From the NCBI GenBank assembly GCA_038246255.1, contig JBBRWC010000037.1:1-33002 (forward strand): 33,002 nt of DNA, given 5' to 3'. The notes under the pieces were generated by a model. That model did not search any database and was not told the DNA's origin. It saw nothing but the letters and a program-made list of their open reading frames with translations. Each line of letters opens with the position of its first letter. Position 1 is the first letter of the stretch. This document shows, piece after piece, positions 1 through 8,121 of the stretch. Source of the DNA: RI-242 sp038246255 (GTDB taxonomy: Bacteria; Planctomycetota; UBA1135; GCA-002686595). The position numbers and the translations under genes are program-made.

Positions 1-385
1 GACGGCCAAGACGCGCGCTGTTCACCACGACGTCGAGGAAATGGCGGTAGGCCGCGCGGACGAGCCGGTCGCGCTCCGCTTTCGAGAGCTCCCCGAACGC
101 CTGTCCGAGGAAACCGCGCGCCGCCTGCGTGTGGCGCCGATCGGCGTGGTACGCGAGCCTGCCGAGCACCGCCAGTACCGGCTCGAGCGCTCGATCGGGC
201 AATCGGGCCAGCATGGCCAGCGCGCTTTCGGAAAGGTAATACGTCATCCGCGCGCGGAAGCTCTTGTCGGTGCCGTGCACTTCCTCGGACGGCGCCATGG
301 GCCAGTTGCCGTCGATGCCGCGCGGCAATCGACCGTGCCAATCGGGGCACGGGATCGGAGTCATGCCCGGGGGCAGGGCGCTCAT
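1..385 (-). CDS. lpxL: Lipid A biosynthesis acyltransferase (LpxL/HtrB family), N-terminal part, cut by window edge
   Basis: Only the first 128 codons are present; the gene runs off the left edge. Seen: reading leftward from an ATG at 385-383, the frame stays open to base 1 and contains the segments LARLPDRALEPVLAVLGRL and GFLGQAFGELSKAERDRL followed by VRAAYRHFLDVVV. This is the usual N-terminal pattern of LpxL/HtrB acyltransferases, which transfer a secondary acyl chain onto the lipid A precursor at the inner membrane. The catalytic HX4D motif would lie beyond the edge and cannot be checked. The ATG overlaps the lpxK stop (ATGA), so the two are probably translationally coupled. A second in-frame ATG lies seven codons downstream. 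The position directly after lpxK supports a lipid A role; which acyl position is served cannot be told. Confidence 0.75.
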   Translation of the reverse strand, partial: MSALPPGMTPIPCPDWHGRLPRGIDGNWPMAPSEEVHGTDKSFRARMTYYLSESALAMLARLPDRALEPVLAVLGRLAYHADRRHTQAARGFLGQAFGELSKAERDRLVRAAYRHFLDVVVNSARLGR

Positions 386-1470
386 CCGTGGAGCCCTGTG
401 TGGATCGCGGCGCGTTCAACACGCGCACGCGCTGGCGCCAGGGCTTCGAGCAGCGCTTCGATGGCCGCGCGGCCCGCACGCAGTTCGAAATCGACCTCGA
501 GCACGAGCGTGTGTTGCCCGTGCTGGGCGAGCTTGACCGCGTCCTTGTGCGTCGTGACGAGCATTCGTCCGCCCGCGCCCAAACCCGCGAGGTCGCCCGA
601 CCCGTAGGCGTGGTGGTCGGGGAAGCGGCGGTGTTCTGAAACCCGCGCGCCGAGGGTGCGCACGGTGTTTTCGAAGGCATCGGGATTGCCGATGCCGCTG
701 ACGAGATCGATGGATTCGCCGCGCAGTCGGGCGAGGTCCAACCGTGCACCGTCGGCGCGCAGGAGCGCAACCGGACGGTGGACGGCTTCAGCGATCGGCA
801 CGCCCGGCGCCTCGCGCTCAAGGCGCTCAAGCAGCGCGCGCAGGCGCGCGGGGTCGACCTGGTCGCTGCGTGTCACGACGATCGCATTGGCGCGCGCAAG
901 AGCCGCAGGGCGCTCCCGCAAAAGCCCGCGCGGCAGGGGCGCCGCGGGCGCGCGGCCCTGTGCATCCCAGGGCAAGCCAAACGGCCGCGTTGCGTCGATC
1001 AGCACAAAATCGAGGTCGCGCGCGAGCCGGCGGTGTTGGAAACCGTCGTCGAGCAAAACAACGTCGACACCACGCTCGACTAGGGCACGCGCACCGCGCA
1101 ACCGGTCAGGATCCTCGACGTGGAGCACGTCGACAAGACGCGCCGCGAGCATGCGCGTTTCATCGCCAACACCACCGCGCGCGGCGCGATAGCCGCGCGA
1201 AAGCAGCCCCGGCCGCAATCCGCGGGCTTGGAACCAACGGGCGAGCCACAGCGCGAAGGGGCTTTTCCCCGTGCCACCCGCGGTCAGGTTGCCAAGGCAT
1301 ACGACCGGTGCGTCCACGTGACCGCTGCGAAGCACACGCGCGTCGTAGAGTCGCCGGCGCAGCTCGCTGGCCGCCAAGAACACAGCGGCAGGGATCCACA
1401 ACAGCTCGACGGCGCCGCCGCGTCGCGCGAGCACGGCATCGGGGCGGATCGGGGCGGGCGCGGCGCTCAA
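382..1470 (-). CDS. lpxK: Tetraacyldisaccharide 4'-kinase LpxK
   Basis: LpxK phosphorylates the 4' position of the lipid A disaccharide precursor with ATP at the inner membrane. Seen: 362 residues, close to the usual family length; a hydrophobic N-terminal stretch (about 22-34) that fits membrane association; the P-loop GNLTAGGTGKSP at about 60-71; and the family signature DDGFQHRRLARDLDFVLID at about 141-159. The start used is a TTG one base after the upstream sulfatase-like gene's stop. An internal start is possible, but the conserved N-terminal helix argues against a much shorter protein. The 3' end overlaps the acyltransferase start by ATGA. It is the fourth gene of the minus-strand rpoZ-sulfatase-sulfatase-lpxK-lpxL run and is the most secure call in it. 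Confidence 0.93.
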   Translation of the reverse strand: MSAAPAPIRPDAVLARRGGAVELLWIPAAVFLAASELRRRLYDARVLRSGHVDAPVVCLGNLTAGGTGKSPFALWLARWFQARGLRPGLLSRGYRAARGGVGDETRMLAARLVDVLHVEDPDRLRGARALVERGVDVVLLDDGFQHRRLARDLDFVLIDATRPFGLPWDAQGRAPAAPLPRGLLRERPAALARANAIVVTRSDQVDPARLRALLERLEREAPGVPIAEAVHRPVALLRADGARLDLARLRGESIDLVSGIGNPDAFENTVRTLGARVSEHRRFPDHHAYGSGDLAGLGAGGRMLVTTHKDAVKLAQHGQHTLVLEVDFELRAGRAAIEALLEALAPARARVERAAIHTGLHG

Positions 1471-1471
1471 T

Positions 1472-2959
1472 TCACTCGCCGCGCTTAGGGCCGTACCCGA
1501 TCTTCGCCAAGCGCTCCAATTGTTCGGAAGTCAGCTCAACGTGCTCCGCCGCGAGTGGACCGCCGCGCCGCTGGCGCAGCGACAAGAAGCGTTCCAGTTC
1601 GCGCTCGAGCGCCGCCGTGCGCTCGGGCTGCTCGGCCGCGAGGTTGCGCCGCTCCTTTGGATCGCGCGCGAGGTCGAACAGAAGGCGCTCGCCCGAATCG
1701 AGGTCGCGCACCAACTTGTGCGAGCCCATAAAAAGCATGTCGAGCTCGCGCGGCTCCGTTTCGCTGCCACCCTCCACGGTCGCCGTGTGCGCAACCGACG
1801 GCGCAAGGTCGACGCCGCCTGAACCCTGCATCAGCGCCGCGAACGAATGGCCGGGGAAAACGCGCTTCGTTTCGCCCGCGAGATCGAGCATCGTCCGCCC
1901 CAAATCCAAGAGACTGACCGGCTCGACGATCCGGTGTCCAGGTTGGGATTCACCGGGACGGGCGATCACGAGCGGCACGTGCAACAGCACGTCGAAGAGT
2001 TTGTGCTGGTGGCTGAGTTCGCCATGCTCCAAAAACTCTTCGCCGTGGTCCGACGTGAACACCACGAGGGTCTCCGCGAGTTCCCCGCGCGCGGCGAGCC
2101 CATCGAGCAAATCACCCACGAGCTGGTCCTGGCGCAGCACTTCGCCGTCGTAGCGTCCGCGCAGGAACGCTATTTCGTCGGGACCCAGGTGTTCGGTGTA
2201 CGCGATGAGCTGGTCCATGGGCTCCGACCCGGTGAGCCGGCCCGTGTAGCCCGTTTCGAACGTCAGTCCCGGCCAGTGCAGATAGTCAAAATGCGGCTCG
2301 TAGTGGTGCACCCACATGAACCAGGGGCGCGCCGGATCCGCACGACCATCAAGCCAGCCGAGGGCATCGGCGTTGATCTGTTCGCCCGTCGACACGCTGT
2401 GCAGCGCGAGGTGCTCCTCGAGGTACACGGAAAAGCCGTTCGAGTACCCGAACACGCTCGCGAGCAGCATGTTGCTCTGCACGGCGGCCGTGTCATACCC
2501 CGCCGCTTGGAACGCCGCGCCCAGGGTCGCCAGCTGGCCGTGCAACCGGTGGTGGTGGAGCATCACACCGTGTTGGCGCGGCTCCAATCCCGTCATGATC
2601 GACGCGATGCTGGGTTTGGTCCAGGGTGCCGCGGCACGCGCGTGCTCGAAGACGACGCCGCGCTCCGCAGCGAAACGATCGAGGCGCGGACTGGTCGCGC
2701 GCCCGTAGCCGTAGAGCGAGAGCGCATCGGCGCGCAGGGTGTCGACAACCAGCAGAAGCACCCCCTTGGGCCGCGGGGCCGTTTCACCCGCGCACGCGGC
2801 GAGGACGGTGCATACGGCGAAAACCGTGCATGCGACGAGCGCCACCATGGCGCGGCCCACACGGCCGGTGCCACGCGGTGGCGTGCACGCATGCCGTCCG
2901 TCGCGCGGATCCGCGGGACGCAAGCCGGTCGGGCTCGCACGTTGGCTCATCGGAATCAT
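1472..2959 (-). CDS. Sulfatase-like lipoprotein (alkaline phosphatase superfamily) with Thr at the nucleophile position, copy 1
   Basis: Seen: metal-site motifs VVDTLRADAL and TSDHGEEF, and between them AAPWTKPSIASIMTG, where sulfatases carry C/S-x-P-S-R. The nucleophile position is Thr, so this is not a formylglycine-dependent sulfatase by motif. Thr nucleophiles are known in phosphoethanolamine and phosphoglycerol transferases of this superfamily. A hydrophobic stretch ending in VLAAC-A is a lipobox, so the protein is probably an envelope lipoprotein facing the periplasm. The ATG at 2959 was chosen because it follows the previous stop by 17 bases. It leaves a long 37-residue leader; a GTG at 2860 or an ATG at 2848 would give a standard lipoprotein signal. 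There is no clear Shine-Dalgarno. It is similar in layout to the next gene upstream (2977-4416), so the pair looks like a tandem duplication. The substrate is unknown; a lipid A or LPS link is inferred only from the operon. Confidence 0.8.
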   Translation of the reverse strand: MIPMSQRASPTGLRPADPRDGRHACTPPRGTGRVGRAMVALVACTVFAVCTVLAACAGETAPRPKGVLLLVVDTLRADALSLYGYGRATSPRLDRFAAERGVVFEHARAAAPWTKPSIASIMTGLEPRQHGVMLHHHRLHGQLATLGAAFQAAGYDTAAVQSNMLLASVFGYSNGFSVYLEEHLALHSVSTGEQINADALGWLDGRADPARPWFMWVHHYEPHFDYLHWPGLTFETGYTGRLTGSEPMDQLIAYTEHLGPDEIAFLRGRYDGEVLRQDQLVGDLLDGLAARGELAETLVVFTSDHGEEFLEHGELSHQHKLFDVLLHVPLVIARPGESQPGHRIVEPVSLLDLGRTMLDLAGETKRVFPGHSFAALMQGSGGVDLAPSVAHTATVEGGSETEPRELDMLFMGSHKLVRDLDSGERLLFDLARDPKERRNLAAEQPERTAALERELERFLSLRQRRGGPLAAEHVELTSEQLERLAKIGYGPKRGE

Positions 2960-2976
2960 CAGCGCGTAGGAAGGAG

Positions 2977-4416
2977 TCAGCGCGGCGTGGACGCAGGCAG
3001 CCGCGGGACTTGCTCCGCGCCGTTGCGCGCGCCCAAGGGCTCCGGCACGAGTCCGCGCCGCTCGGCCAGCGCCCGCGCCGCCGCGGGGAACGGATCCGCA
3101 TTCGAAAGGTCCGTTTCCCCATGGGGATCGCGTTCGAGATCGTACAGCCGCCCGCGCGGGGCGCCGCCGGGGTCCATGTGGTCGACGACCCATTTTGTGC
3201 CGCGACGCGCGTCCACGACGCCCCACTGCAAGACTTCGGGTGTGGAGGCCTGATCCCCGTGCAGGATCGGCGCAAAATCCACGTGCAACAGCAGTGGGTC
3301 GCGGGGCGGCGCGCCCGTCGGATCTGCGAGTAGCGGGGCGAGCGAGGGCGATCCCGGCGCGCGGCCAAGCGCCGCGGGATCAAGGCCCGCCCACTCCAGC
3401 ACCGCGGGTCCAAGGTCAACCTGGGACACACGGGCCGCGATCCGCGCGGGGCGCGGTGGTCCGGGCGGTTTGATGAGGAGCGGCACTCGCACGAGCGCTT
3501 CGCTGAGGCCCGTCGTGTGGCCGAGCCAGCCGCGCTCCAAAAGTTCTTCGCCGTGGTCGGCGGTGAAGACCACGAGGGCGCGCTCCCACAACCCCCGCAC
3601 TTCCAGCTCCGCGCGCAGGCGTCCAAACGCGCGGTCGATCGCTGCCACTTCGCTTTGGTAAAGACCGCGCAGCACCGCGCGGTCGCGGTCACTCAGACCA
3701 TCCGGCCCAGCGAGCGCGGCGCGCCTGCGCAGGTCTGCGAGCGACTCCGATCCGTCCACACCTCCACTTGCGGCTTGCGGCCCAAACCCGAGTCCGGGAT
3801 GGCGCTCGTAACGCCAATGGGGCTCGAACCACAGCGCCCACAAAAAACGTTTGCGCGCGGAATCCTCGCCGAACTCGTCCACTTGCTGGAGCGTCACTGC
3901 GAGCGCCGCATCCACGGTGCTTCCCTCGTGGCCCTGGGCGAGGGTGTCGTCGAACCGCTCGAAACCCTGGTCAAAACCCTCAAGCGCGCGCGCGACGAAG
4001 TTTGTCGTCACCCCGCCTGTGCGCCACCCCGCCGCGCGGAACACCTCGGGCACCGTTACCAGTCGCAGCGGCACGGGCTGGAGCAAGCGCAGCACCCCGT
4101 GCTCGAACGGCCACTGGCCCGTCGACTGCGACACGAGGCTCGGCGCGGTCCACGGAGCGACCGCGTACGCACGCTCGAACACGAATGCGTCTTCCATGGC
4201 GAAGCGGTCGAGGTGCGGCGAGGGCGCGATGCCGCCTTCGCCGGTCGCTTCGAAGCGGGACCAAAGGCCGGAATGCTCGAGCGCGTCGGCGCGCAGCGTG
4301 TCGACGACGATCCACACGACGATGTCGGGTGTGTCGAACGCGGGCGCGGGTTTGCCGCAGCCCGCGAGGGCAACACCGCCGAGAAAAAGCGCGAGCAGCG
4401 CGCCGGGCGCGTTCAC
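2977..4416 (-). CDS. Sulfatase-like lipoprotein (alkaline phosphatase superfamily) with Thr at the nucleophile position, copy 2
   Basis: Seen: 479 residues starting at a GTG (4416-4414) with GGAG six bases upstream (4426-4423). The lipoprotein signal peptide has lipobox LAGC-G near residue 20. VVDTLRADAL and FTADHGEELLERG supply metal ligands, and YAVAPWTAPSLVSQSTG places Thr where sulfatases have Cys or Ser. The C-terminal part (LLHVDFAPILHGD, YDLERDPHGETDL) is the usual small sulfatase subdomain. Known: the superfamily hydrolyses or transfers sulfate and phosphate esters using a metal-assisted nucleophile. Inferred: a periplasmic hydrolase or transferase that does not need formylglycine maturation. 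It lies 13 bases after rpoZ and is followed by its paralogue, so all are probably co-transcribed. The substrate cannot be read from the sequence. Confidence 0.82.
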   Translation of the reverse strand: MNAPGALLALFLGGVALAGCGKPAPAFDTPDIVVWIVVDTLRADALEHSGLWSRFEATGEGGIAPSPHLDRFAMEDAFVFERAYAVAPWTAPSLVSQSTGQWPFEHGVLRLLQPVPLRLVTVPEVFRAAGWRTGGVTTNFVARALEGFDQGFERFDDTLAQGHEGSTVDAALAVTLQQVDEFGEDSARKRFLWALWFEPHWRYERHPGLGFGPQAASGGVDGSESLADLRRRAALAGPDGLSDRDRAVLRGLYQSEVAAIDRAFGRLRAELEVRGLWERALVVFTADHGEELLERGWLGHTTGLSEALVRVPLLIKPPGPPRPARIAARVSQVDLGPAVLEWAGLDPAALGRAPGSPSLAPLLADPTGAPPRDPLLLHVDFAPILHGDQASTPEVLQWGVVDARRGTKWVVDHMDPGGAPRGRLYDLERDPHGETDLSNADPFPAAARALAERRGLVPEPLGARNGAEQVPRLPASTPR

Positions 4417-4429
4417 AGAAATCTCCGGT

Positions 4430-4657
4430 TCAAAGAACCGGGCGCTCTTCCTCGGGGATCAGCTCGATCAACCCGCGCTCCATCTCGAGGAACGCGACCT
4501 TGATCGGATTGCGCTCGCGGGTCTCGATCAACGGCGCCGCGCCTTTGATCAGCTCGCGCACGCGCTTTTGCAGCAACGCGGTCTTGTGGAACGAGCCCGA
4601 AACGGACTTCTGGAGGCGCTGGGGAAGCGTGCTGTCAGCGAAGTGGGAGCCGGGCAT
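4430..4657 (-). CDS. rpoZ: DNA-directed RNA polymerase omega subunit (RpoZ), short form
   Basis: 75 residues. Seen: the core FHKTALLQKRVRELIKGA followed by APLIETRERNPIKVAFLEME and RGLIELIPEEE, which matches the RpoZ order (helical arm, 'RVREL..GA.PLIE' turn, then 'A..EIE.G.I'). Omega helps fold and assemble the beta-prime subunit in the RNA polymerase core. The protein is shorter than the E. coli form, and the acidic EEE tail resembles planctomycete versions as I recall them. It is the first gene of the minus-strand operon leading into the sulfatase-like pair, lpxK and lpxL. The usual rpoZ partners gmk and spoT are not next to it here. With so short a protein there is some risk of misassignment. 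Confidence 0.72.
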   Translation of the reverse strand: MPGSHFADSTLPQRLQKSVSGSFHKTALLQKRVRELIKGAAPLIETRERNPIKVAFLEMERGLIELIPEEERPVL

Positions 4658-4877
4658 GGCGGAGTGCGGCCGGGGTGTCCGGCAAAGGGTTCAAAGGATC
4701 GCGGTCCGACCTGGCGGGGCCGGGTCACGCTTCGGTCGCCCGCGGACGGTGCCGCGCAGGCCGTGTGGCCCGCGAAGGCAAGGCCAGTGGCCCGAGGGTG
4801 TCGTGTCCGTCGCGTGCGGGCGCGTTGACCGCCAAGTGTATCCGACGACCCACCCGGGCCCGCAAAAACCCGCGGGA

Positions 4878-6089
4878 TCAGGCCCCTGGGACCCGGCGCG
4901 GCAAAAGGGGCGACGAGAGGTCGAGGCACAGGGCCGGCCCCCCCGGGGCGGGCCGCGCGGGGGCGTCGATCCGGGTTTCCCCGTCGGACGCCTCCTCCCA
5001 AGGCACCCTGCCCGCGAGCCGATGGCGGGCCAGGAGCGCCCGTTCGCGGGCTGCTCTGGTTGCGACGAGGTGCAACCGGCGCTCCGCGGCCGCGGTCAGG
5101 GGCTCCCCGCCCAGGTCTTCGCCCACGAGGACCGCGAGGCGACCCGGACGGTGCTGGCGGAGCAAACTCGCGACCCGCAGGCCGCGCTCGGGACCCGGCG
5201 GCCCCAGATCGACCAGGCGCACGAGCTCTGCGCCGCGCCCGGCCCGTTCCACGGCGCGCACGAGGTCGGCGCCCAGGGCCTCGGGATCGGTGCCATGCTC
5301 CCCTGACACGGCGACGTTGCGGGCGCGGTCCAATTCGAGTTCCCGGGCGACTTCTGCGAGCACCCGGCCGCGCTCCCCGAGCAACGTCGGGATGCGCGCG
5401 AGGTCGTCGACGACACCGTCCGCACCGTCCGCCTCCTCGGGATCTGCAAATCCGCCGGAGAAATGCACATGGGCAAGGCCGTTGGCGTGGGCGGCCTCGC
5501 GGTCGCCCGCGCGGTCCCCGACGAAGGCCGCCGAGCGCGTGCCGAGGGTTTCGAGGAGGTCGGCGACCATCGCACCCTTGGGCCCGCCCGCACCCGGGTG
5601 GGTGTGGCGCACACAGGGGCTTTCGAGGCAACGCGCCGCTTCGAACAAGGGGCCGATGGCGAGCGCGCCCAGCACTTGCTCAAGGTAACCGCGGCTGCAA
5701 TTGCTCGCGATCGCGAGGCGGGTGCCCGTCGCGCGCAACGCTTCGAGGCAATCGCGCGCGCCCGGCATCAGGGCTGCGCCACCGCCACGCACGAGCCGGG
5801 CTTCCTCCTCCTCGCAGCGCTCCTGCACGCGGCGCCGCGCGTCGCGATCCAAATCGCAAAAGAGCACCTCAAGACCGAGTTCCAACGGCAATCCGACGAG
5901 GCGCAGCCATTCCCGCGGCGCAGGTACGTCGCGCTCGAGCCCGAGTTCGAGAAAGGCACGCCGGCATCCGCGTTGGGACGCGGGCAACCAAAAGCGGTCC
6001 GTCGCCACCAGCGTTCCGTCAAGGTCGAAGATCACCGCTTCGAACCCGAGCGCGGTTTTCCCCGCAGCCGTGTGCACACGATCGAGCAT
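4878..6089 (-). CDS. HAD-superfamily phosphatase fused to a degenerate P-loop-kinase-like domain
   Basis: 403 residues from an ATG at 6089. N-terminal HAD hydrolase (about 17-240): motif I FDLDGTL with nucleophile D22 and D24; motif II IASN at 127-130; motif III Lys in GGPKGA (K171); motif IV GDRAGD at 191-196. This is a phosphoglycolate phosphatase-like aspartate phosphatase with all four motifs intact. The C-terminal part (about 255-395) begins NVAVSGEHGTDPEALGADL, which aligns by eye with a uridine-kinase or phosphoribulokinase-style P-loop strand (VAVSG..G.GKS) but lacks the GKS. Later RLAVLVGEDLGGEPL and LHLVATRAARERALLARH resemble that fold's later strands. If correct, the second domain is a catalytically dead kinase relative that may bind a ligand. 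The substrate is unknown. The upstream neighbour on the same strand is the pseudo-receiver-like gene, 59 bases away. Confidence 0.8.
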   Translation of the reverse strand: MLDRVHTAAGKTALGFEAVIFDLDGTLVATDRFWLPASQRGCRRAFLELGLERDVPAPREWLRLVGLPLELGLEVLFCDLDRDARRRVQERCEEEEARLVRGGGAALMPGARDCLEALRATGTRLAIASNCSRGYLEQVLGALAIGPLFEAARCLESPCVRHTHPGAGGPKGAMVADLLETLGTRSAAFVGDRAGDREAAHANGLAHVHFSGGFADPEEADGADGVVDDLARIPTLLGERGRVLAEVARELELDRARNVAVSGEHGTDPEALGADLVRAVERAGRGAELVRLVDLGPPGPERGLRVASLLRQHRPGRLAVLVGEDLGGEPLTAAAERRLHLVATRAARERALLARHRLAGRVPWEEASDGETRIDAPARPAPGGPALCLDLSSPLLPRRVPGA

Positions 6090-6148
6090 GGCCCCCCCGG
6101 CCGCTGCGCGCCAGCCCCATGCTTCAGACCGATGCGCGGACGGGTGAG

Positions 6149-6622
6149 TCACGCGGTGCGGGCGCTTGAGGTCAGCCCTTCGCGCAGGAAAGCGACAGGT
6201 ATCGGCCACCCGAGGATCCGATCGGCGCCTGCCCGCAGCAGTTCCGCGGCGGCGGTTCCGGCCAGGCCCCGCCCCGAAACCACGAGCCGCGCGTCCGGAT
6301 GCTGGGCGCGCAGCCGCGCCACCTGGGGCCCGTGCTCCTCCCGCGCGCCCGTCACCCACACGACGCGCAGTGGCGCGCCCGGTCGCAGGTGAAAGTCGAT
6401 TTCGGGCATCTCCGCGGCAAGGTGGCGCACGAGTTCGGCGACGAGCGCCAAGTCACCCCGCAGGGGGACCACCAAACATCCCTGGCGGATGCGGCGCGGT
6501 TCGGCGTGGGAGGCGGTCGCAGGTGTGGACGCGGCGTGGGGGGGAAAGATGGTCGGCGCGGGCCGTTGGCGCATGTCGGCGGCGGCGGTCATCCCTTCAA
6601 AGGCGGGTCGGTCGGCGGTCAT
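6149..6622 (-). CDS. Small receiver-like (pseudo-receiver) protein, function unknown
   Basis: 157 residues with a low-complexity N-terminus (about 1-45), so the true start is uncertain; in-frame ATGs also lie at 6592 and 6574. Seen: the C-terminal ~110 residues have the alternating strand/helix order of a CheY-type receiver. A strand LRVVWVTG sits where the phospho-acceptor Asp is expected, then ARLVVSG (the Ser/Thr position), then GADRILGWPIPVAFL, which resembles the 'GA..YL.KP' end of receivers with the Lys replaced by Trp. If this reading is right, the protein lacks both the Asp and the Lys and cannot be a normal phosphorelay receiver. It is upstream of the HAD fusion gene on the same strand. 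No partner kinase is visible. Confidence 0.5.
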   Translation of the reverse strand: MTADRPAFEGMTAAADMRQRPAPTIFPPHAASTPATASHAEPRRIRQGCLVVPLRGDLALVAELVRHLAAEMPEIDFHLRPGAPLRVVWVTGAREEHGPQVARLRAQHPDARLVVSGRGLAGTAAAELLRAGADRILGWPIPVAFLREGLTSSARTA

Positions 6623-6863
6623 GGAGGGTGGGGCACCTCAAGGTTGGACACAGAGCCCGGACGAGCCACCGCAGCGGCGCGCCCACTTACCTACAACGCA
6701 AACTGCAGGCTTTCTTTGCATCGAATTCGGATTCGCGGGCCAATTGCATGGTGCCGCACGTCGGAATCGACCCCCATTTGGGAAAAGTGCGTCCTTCAGG
6801 AGCGCCCCAGCCCAGGGCCCAAGCGCTGCGTCGGGAAGCGCGTGGCGCGATCGCGCGCGCGGA
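6623..6863. other. Intergenic region, nothing recognised
   Basis: 241 bases between two minus-strand genes. Base composition is less GC-rich than the surroundings around 6690-6780 (for example CTTTCTTTGCATCGAATTCG). I looked for tRNA arms, hairpins followed by T-runs and short ORFs and see nothing convincing. It probably holds the upstream region of the pseudo-receiver gene; an ACCCTCC run directly precedes its first ATG. Confidence 0.4.
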
Positions 6864-7925
6864 TCAACGCGCGCGAATCAGCTCGAGCGCGGGTCCGAGC
6901 AGCCGCTCGACGGTGAGCGTCGAGGTGTCCGCGTCCTTTGCGTAGGAGCAGTAGTCGGACGCGGTGCTGCACACCTTCGCGCCGCGCCCGTAGAGCTCGA
7001 TCTCGGCCGCGGACGTGGGCGCAAAAAACGCGAGCACCAACACCCGGCGCGCCGTCGCGATGTGGAGCGCGAGGCTGTCGCTCGTGATCAAGAGGTCGAG
7101 CCGGTCCACGATCGCGGCAAAATCGAGCAGCGCATTGTCCGTCCCCGCGTCCGCATGGCGCACACCGCGCGCGGCGAGACCCGCCGCGATCGCGCGGTTG
7201 CGCTCCGCTTCTTCCGGGCCGCCAAGCAGGACAAAACCCGCCCCGCGAGCGTCCGCGAGCGCGGCGGCGAGTTCGACGGTGCGCTCCACCGACAGCTTCT
7301 TGGACTCCCAACGGCCGCCCGAGCCTGTGTTGAGCCCGATCCACGGCCGCGGCTGGCCCGCGGCCCGACCGGCGGCAAAACGCTCGGCGAAGGCGCTATG
7401 CGCGGGGTCGAGCGGCAGCTCGGGCGCCCCCATTTCGATGCCAAACATTGCGGCGTAGATCGCCGCGTGGCTGCGGGTGTTTTCGACCTTCAGGCGGTCG
7501 GCGTGGGCCTTTCCATGGACGCTCAAGAGCCCCATGTCGAACCACGGAGCGACATCCTGTGTGTAACGCCGTGCGCCGTCGCGATCGACGTATGCCCCAG
7601 ACAGCACACCCGGGGCGGCATCCGGGTCGGCGAGCGCCACCGCGAGGCGGCACAGGGGCTCCTCATCGTCGAGGCTGAGGACCCGCTGCCAAGGGCCCTC
7701 TTGGGCGAGCGCTTGGGCGCAATTCCGGGCAGCGGCCGGGTCCTTCGGATCGAGCGCAATGACGCGCTCCACCCGTGGATGCCGCCGCACGAGGTCGACG
7801 GCCGCGGGTGCGGTCACCCAGACAATCCGCGCACCCGGGTACCGCTGCGCGAGGCCGGGAAGGATCGACGTGGTGCGCAGCACGTCGCCGAGGGCGCCGG
7901 TCTTCACGATCAGGATGGCGGTCAT
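6864..7925 (-). CDS. Glycosyltransferase family 9 (heptosyltransferase-type)
   Basis: 353 residues from the ATG at 7925, chosen because MTAILIVKTGALGDVLRTT is the standard GT9 N-terminus (LPS heptosyltransferase style, 'I..K..ALGD.'). Seen: GLNTGSGGRWESKKLS, the family's nucleotide-sugar site region, and a C-terminal ITSDSLALHIATA, matching the 'GPDTGPMHLAAA' Rossmann segment with Ser in place of Thr/Gly. Known: GT9 enzymes add heptose or related sugars from an ADP-linked donor to LPS core or other acceptors on the cytoplasmic face of the inner membrane. The C-terminal stretch STASDYCSYAKDADTS contains Cys and is less typical. The gene diverges from the GT2 gene over a 196-bp gap. The exact sugar and acceptor cannot be told. 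Confidence 0.85.
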   Translation of the reverse strand: MTAILIVKTGALGDVLRTTSILPGLAQRYPGARIVWVTAPAAVDLVRRHPRVERVIALDPKDPAAARNCAQALAQEGPWQRVLSLDDEEPLCRLAVALADPDAAPGVLSGAYVDRDGARRYTQDVAPWFDMGLLSVHGKAHADRLKVENTRSHAAIYAAMFGIEMGAPELPLDPAHSAFAERFAAGRAAGQPRPWIGLNTGSGGRWESKKLSVERTVELAAALADARGAGFVLLGGPEEAERNRAIAAGLAARGVRHADAGTDNALLDFAAIVDRLDLLITSDSLALHIATARRVLVLAFFAPTSAAEIELYGRGAKVCSTASDYCSYAKDADTSTLTVERLLGPALELIRAR

Positions 7926-7966
7926 CGGGCGGGCAGTTTGTGGGGGGCGCGCGGCAAAGGCCAAGG

Positions 7967-7972
7967 AGGTTA
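7967..7972 (-). promoter_or_regulatory. Candidate -10 element (TAACCT) for the GT9 gene
   Basis: On the minus strand TAACCT lies 41 bases before the GT9 ATG in the divergent intergenic region. It belongs to the recurring TANCCT set described in the findings. No -35 match is seen, so this is a pattern-based guess. Confidence 0.25.
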
Positions 7973-8090
7973 ATCGGCCCGGGGTCGACTGTCTCCACAG
8001 GCCGCGGGGTCCGGGTTTCGGTCAGCGTCCCGGCCACGCGTCCGGATCCCCCCCGCGGACGCGCGGCTTCCGGCCCCCAGGGCGGGCGGC

Positions 8091-8096
8091 TACCCT
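8091..8096 (+). promoter_or_regulatory. Candidate -10 element (TACCCT) for the GT2 gene
   Basis: GGCTACCCT ends 25 bases before the ATG at 8122 and shares the GCTA-Y-CCT form found before transketolase and before the CRISPR array. A start of transcription some 7 bases later would give a 5' leader of about 18 bases. No -35 box is seen. Confidence 0.3.
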
Positions 8097-8121
8097 TCGC
8101 GCCCGCGCCGCGCGGCACCCC

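Noticed and set aside
1472..4416. Classical formylglycine-dependent sulfatases
   Set aside because: The C/S-x-P-S-R motif is absent in both; Thr occupies the nucleophile position.
6680..6780. Possible tRNA or small RNA in the lower-GC patch
   Set aside because: No cloverleaf pairing, T-arm consensus or terminator could be built by eye.
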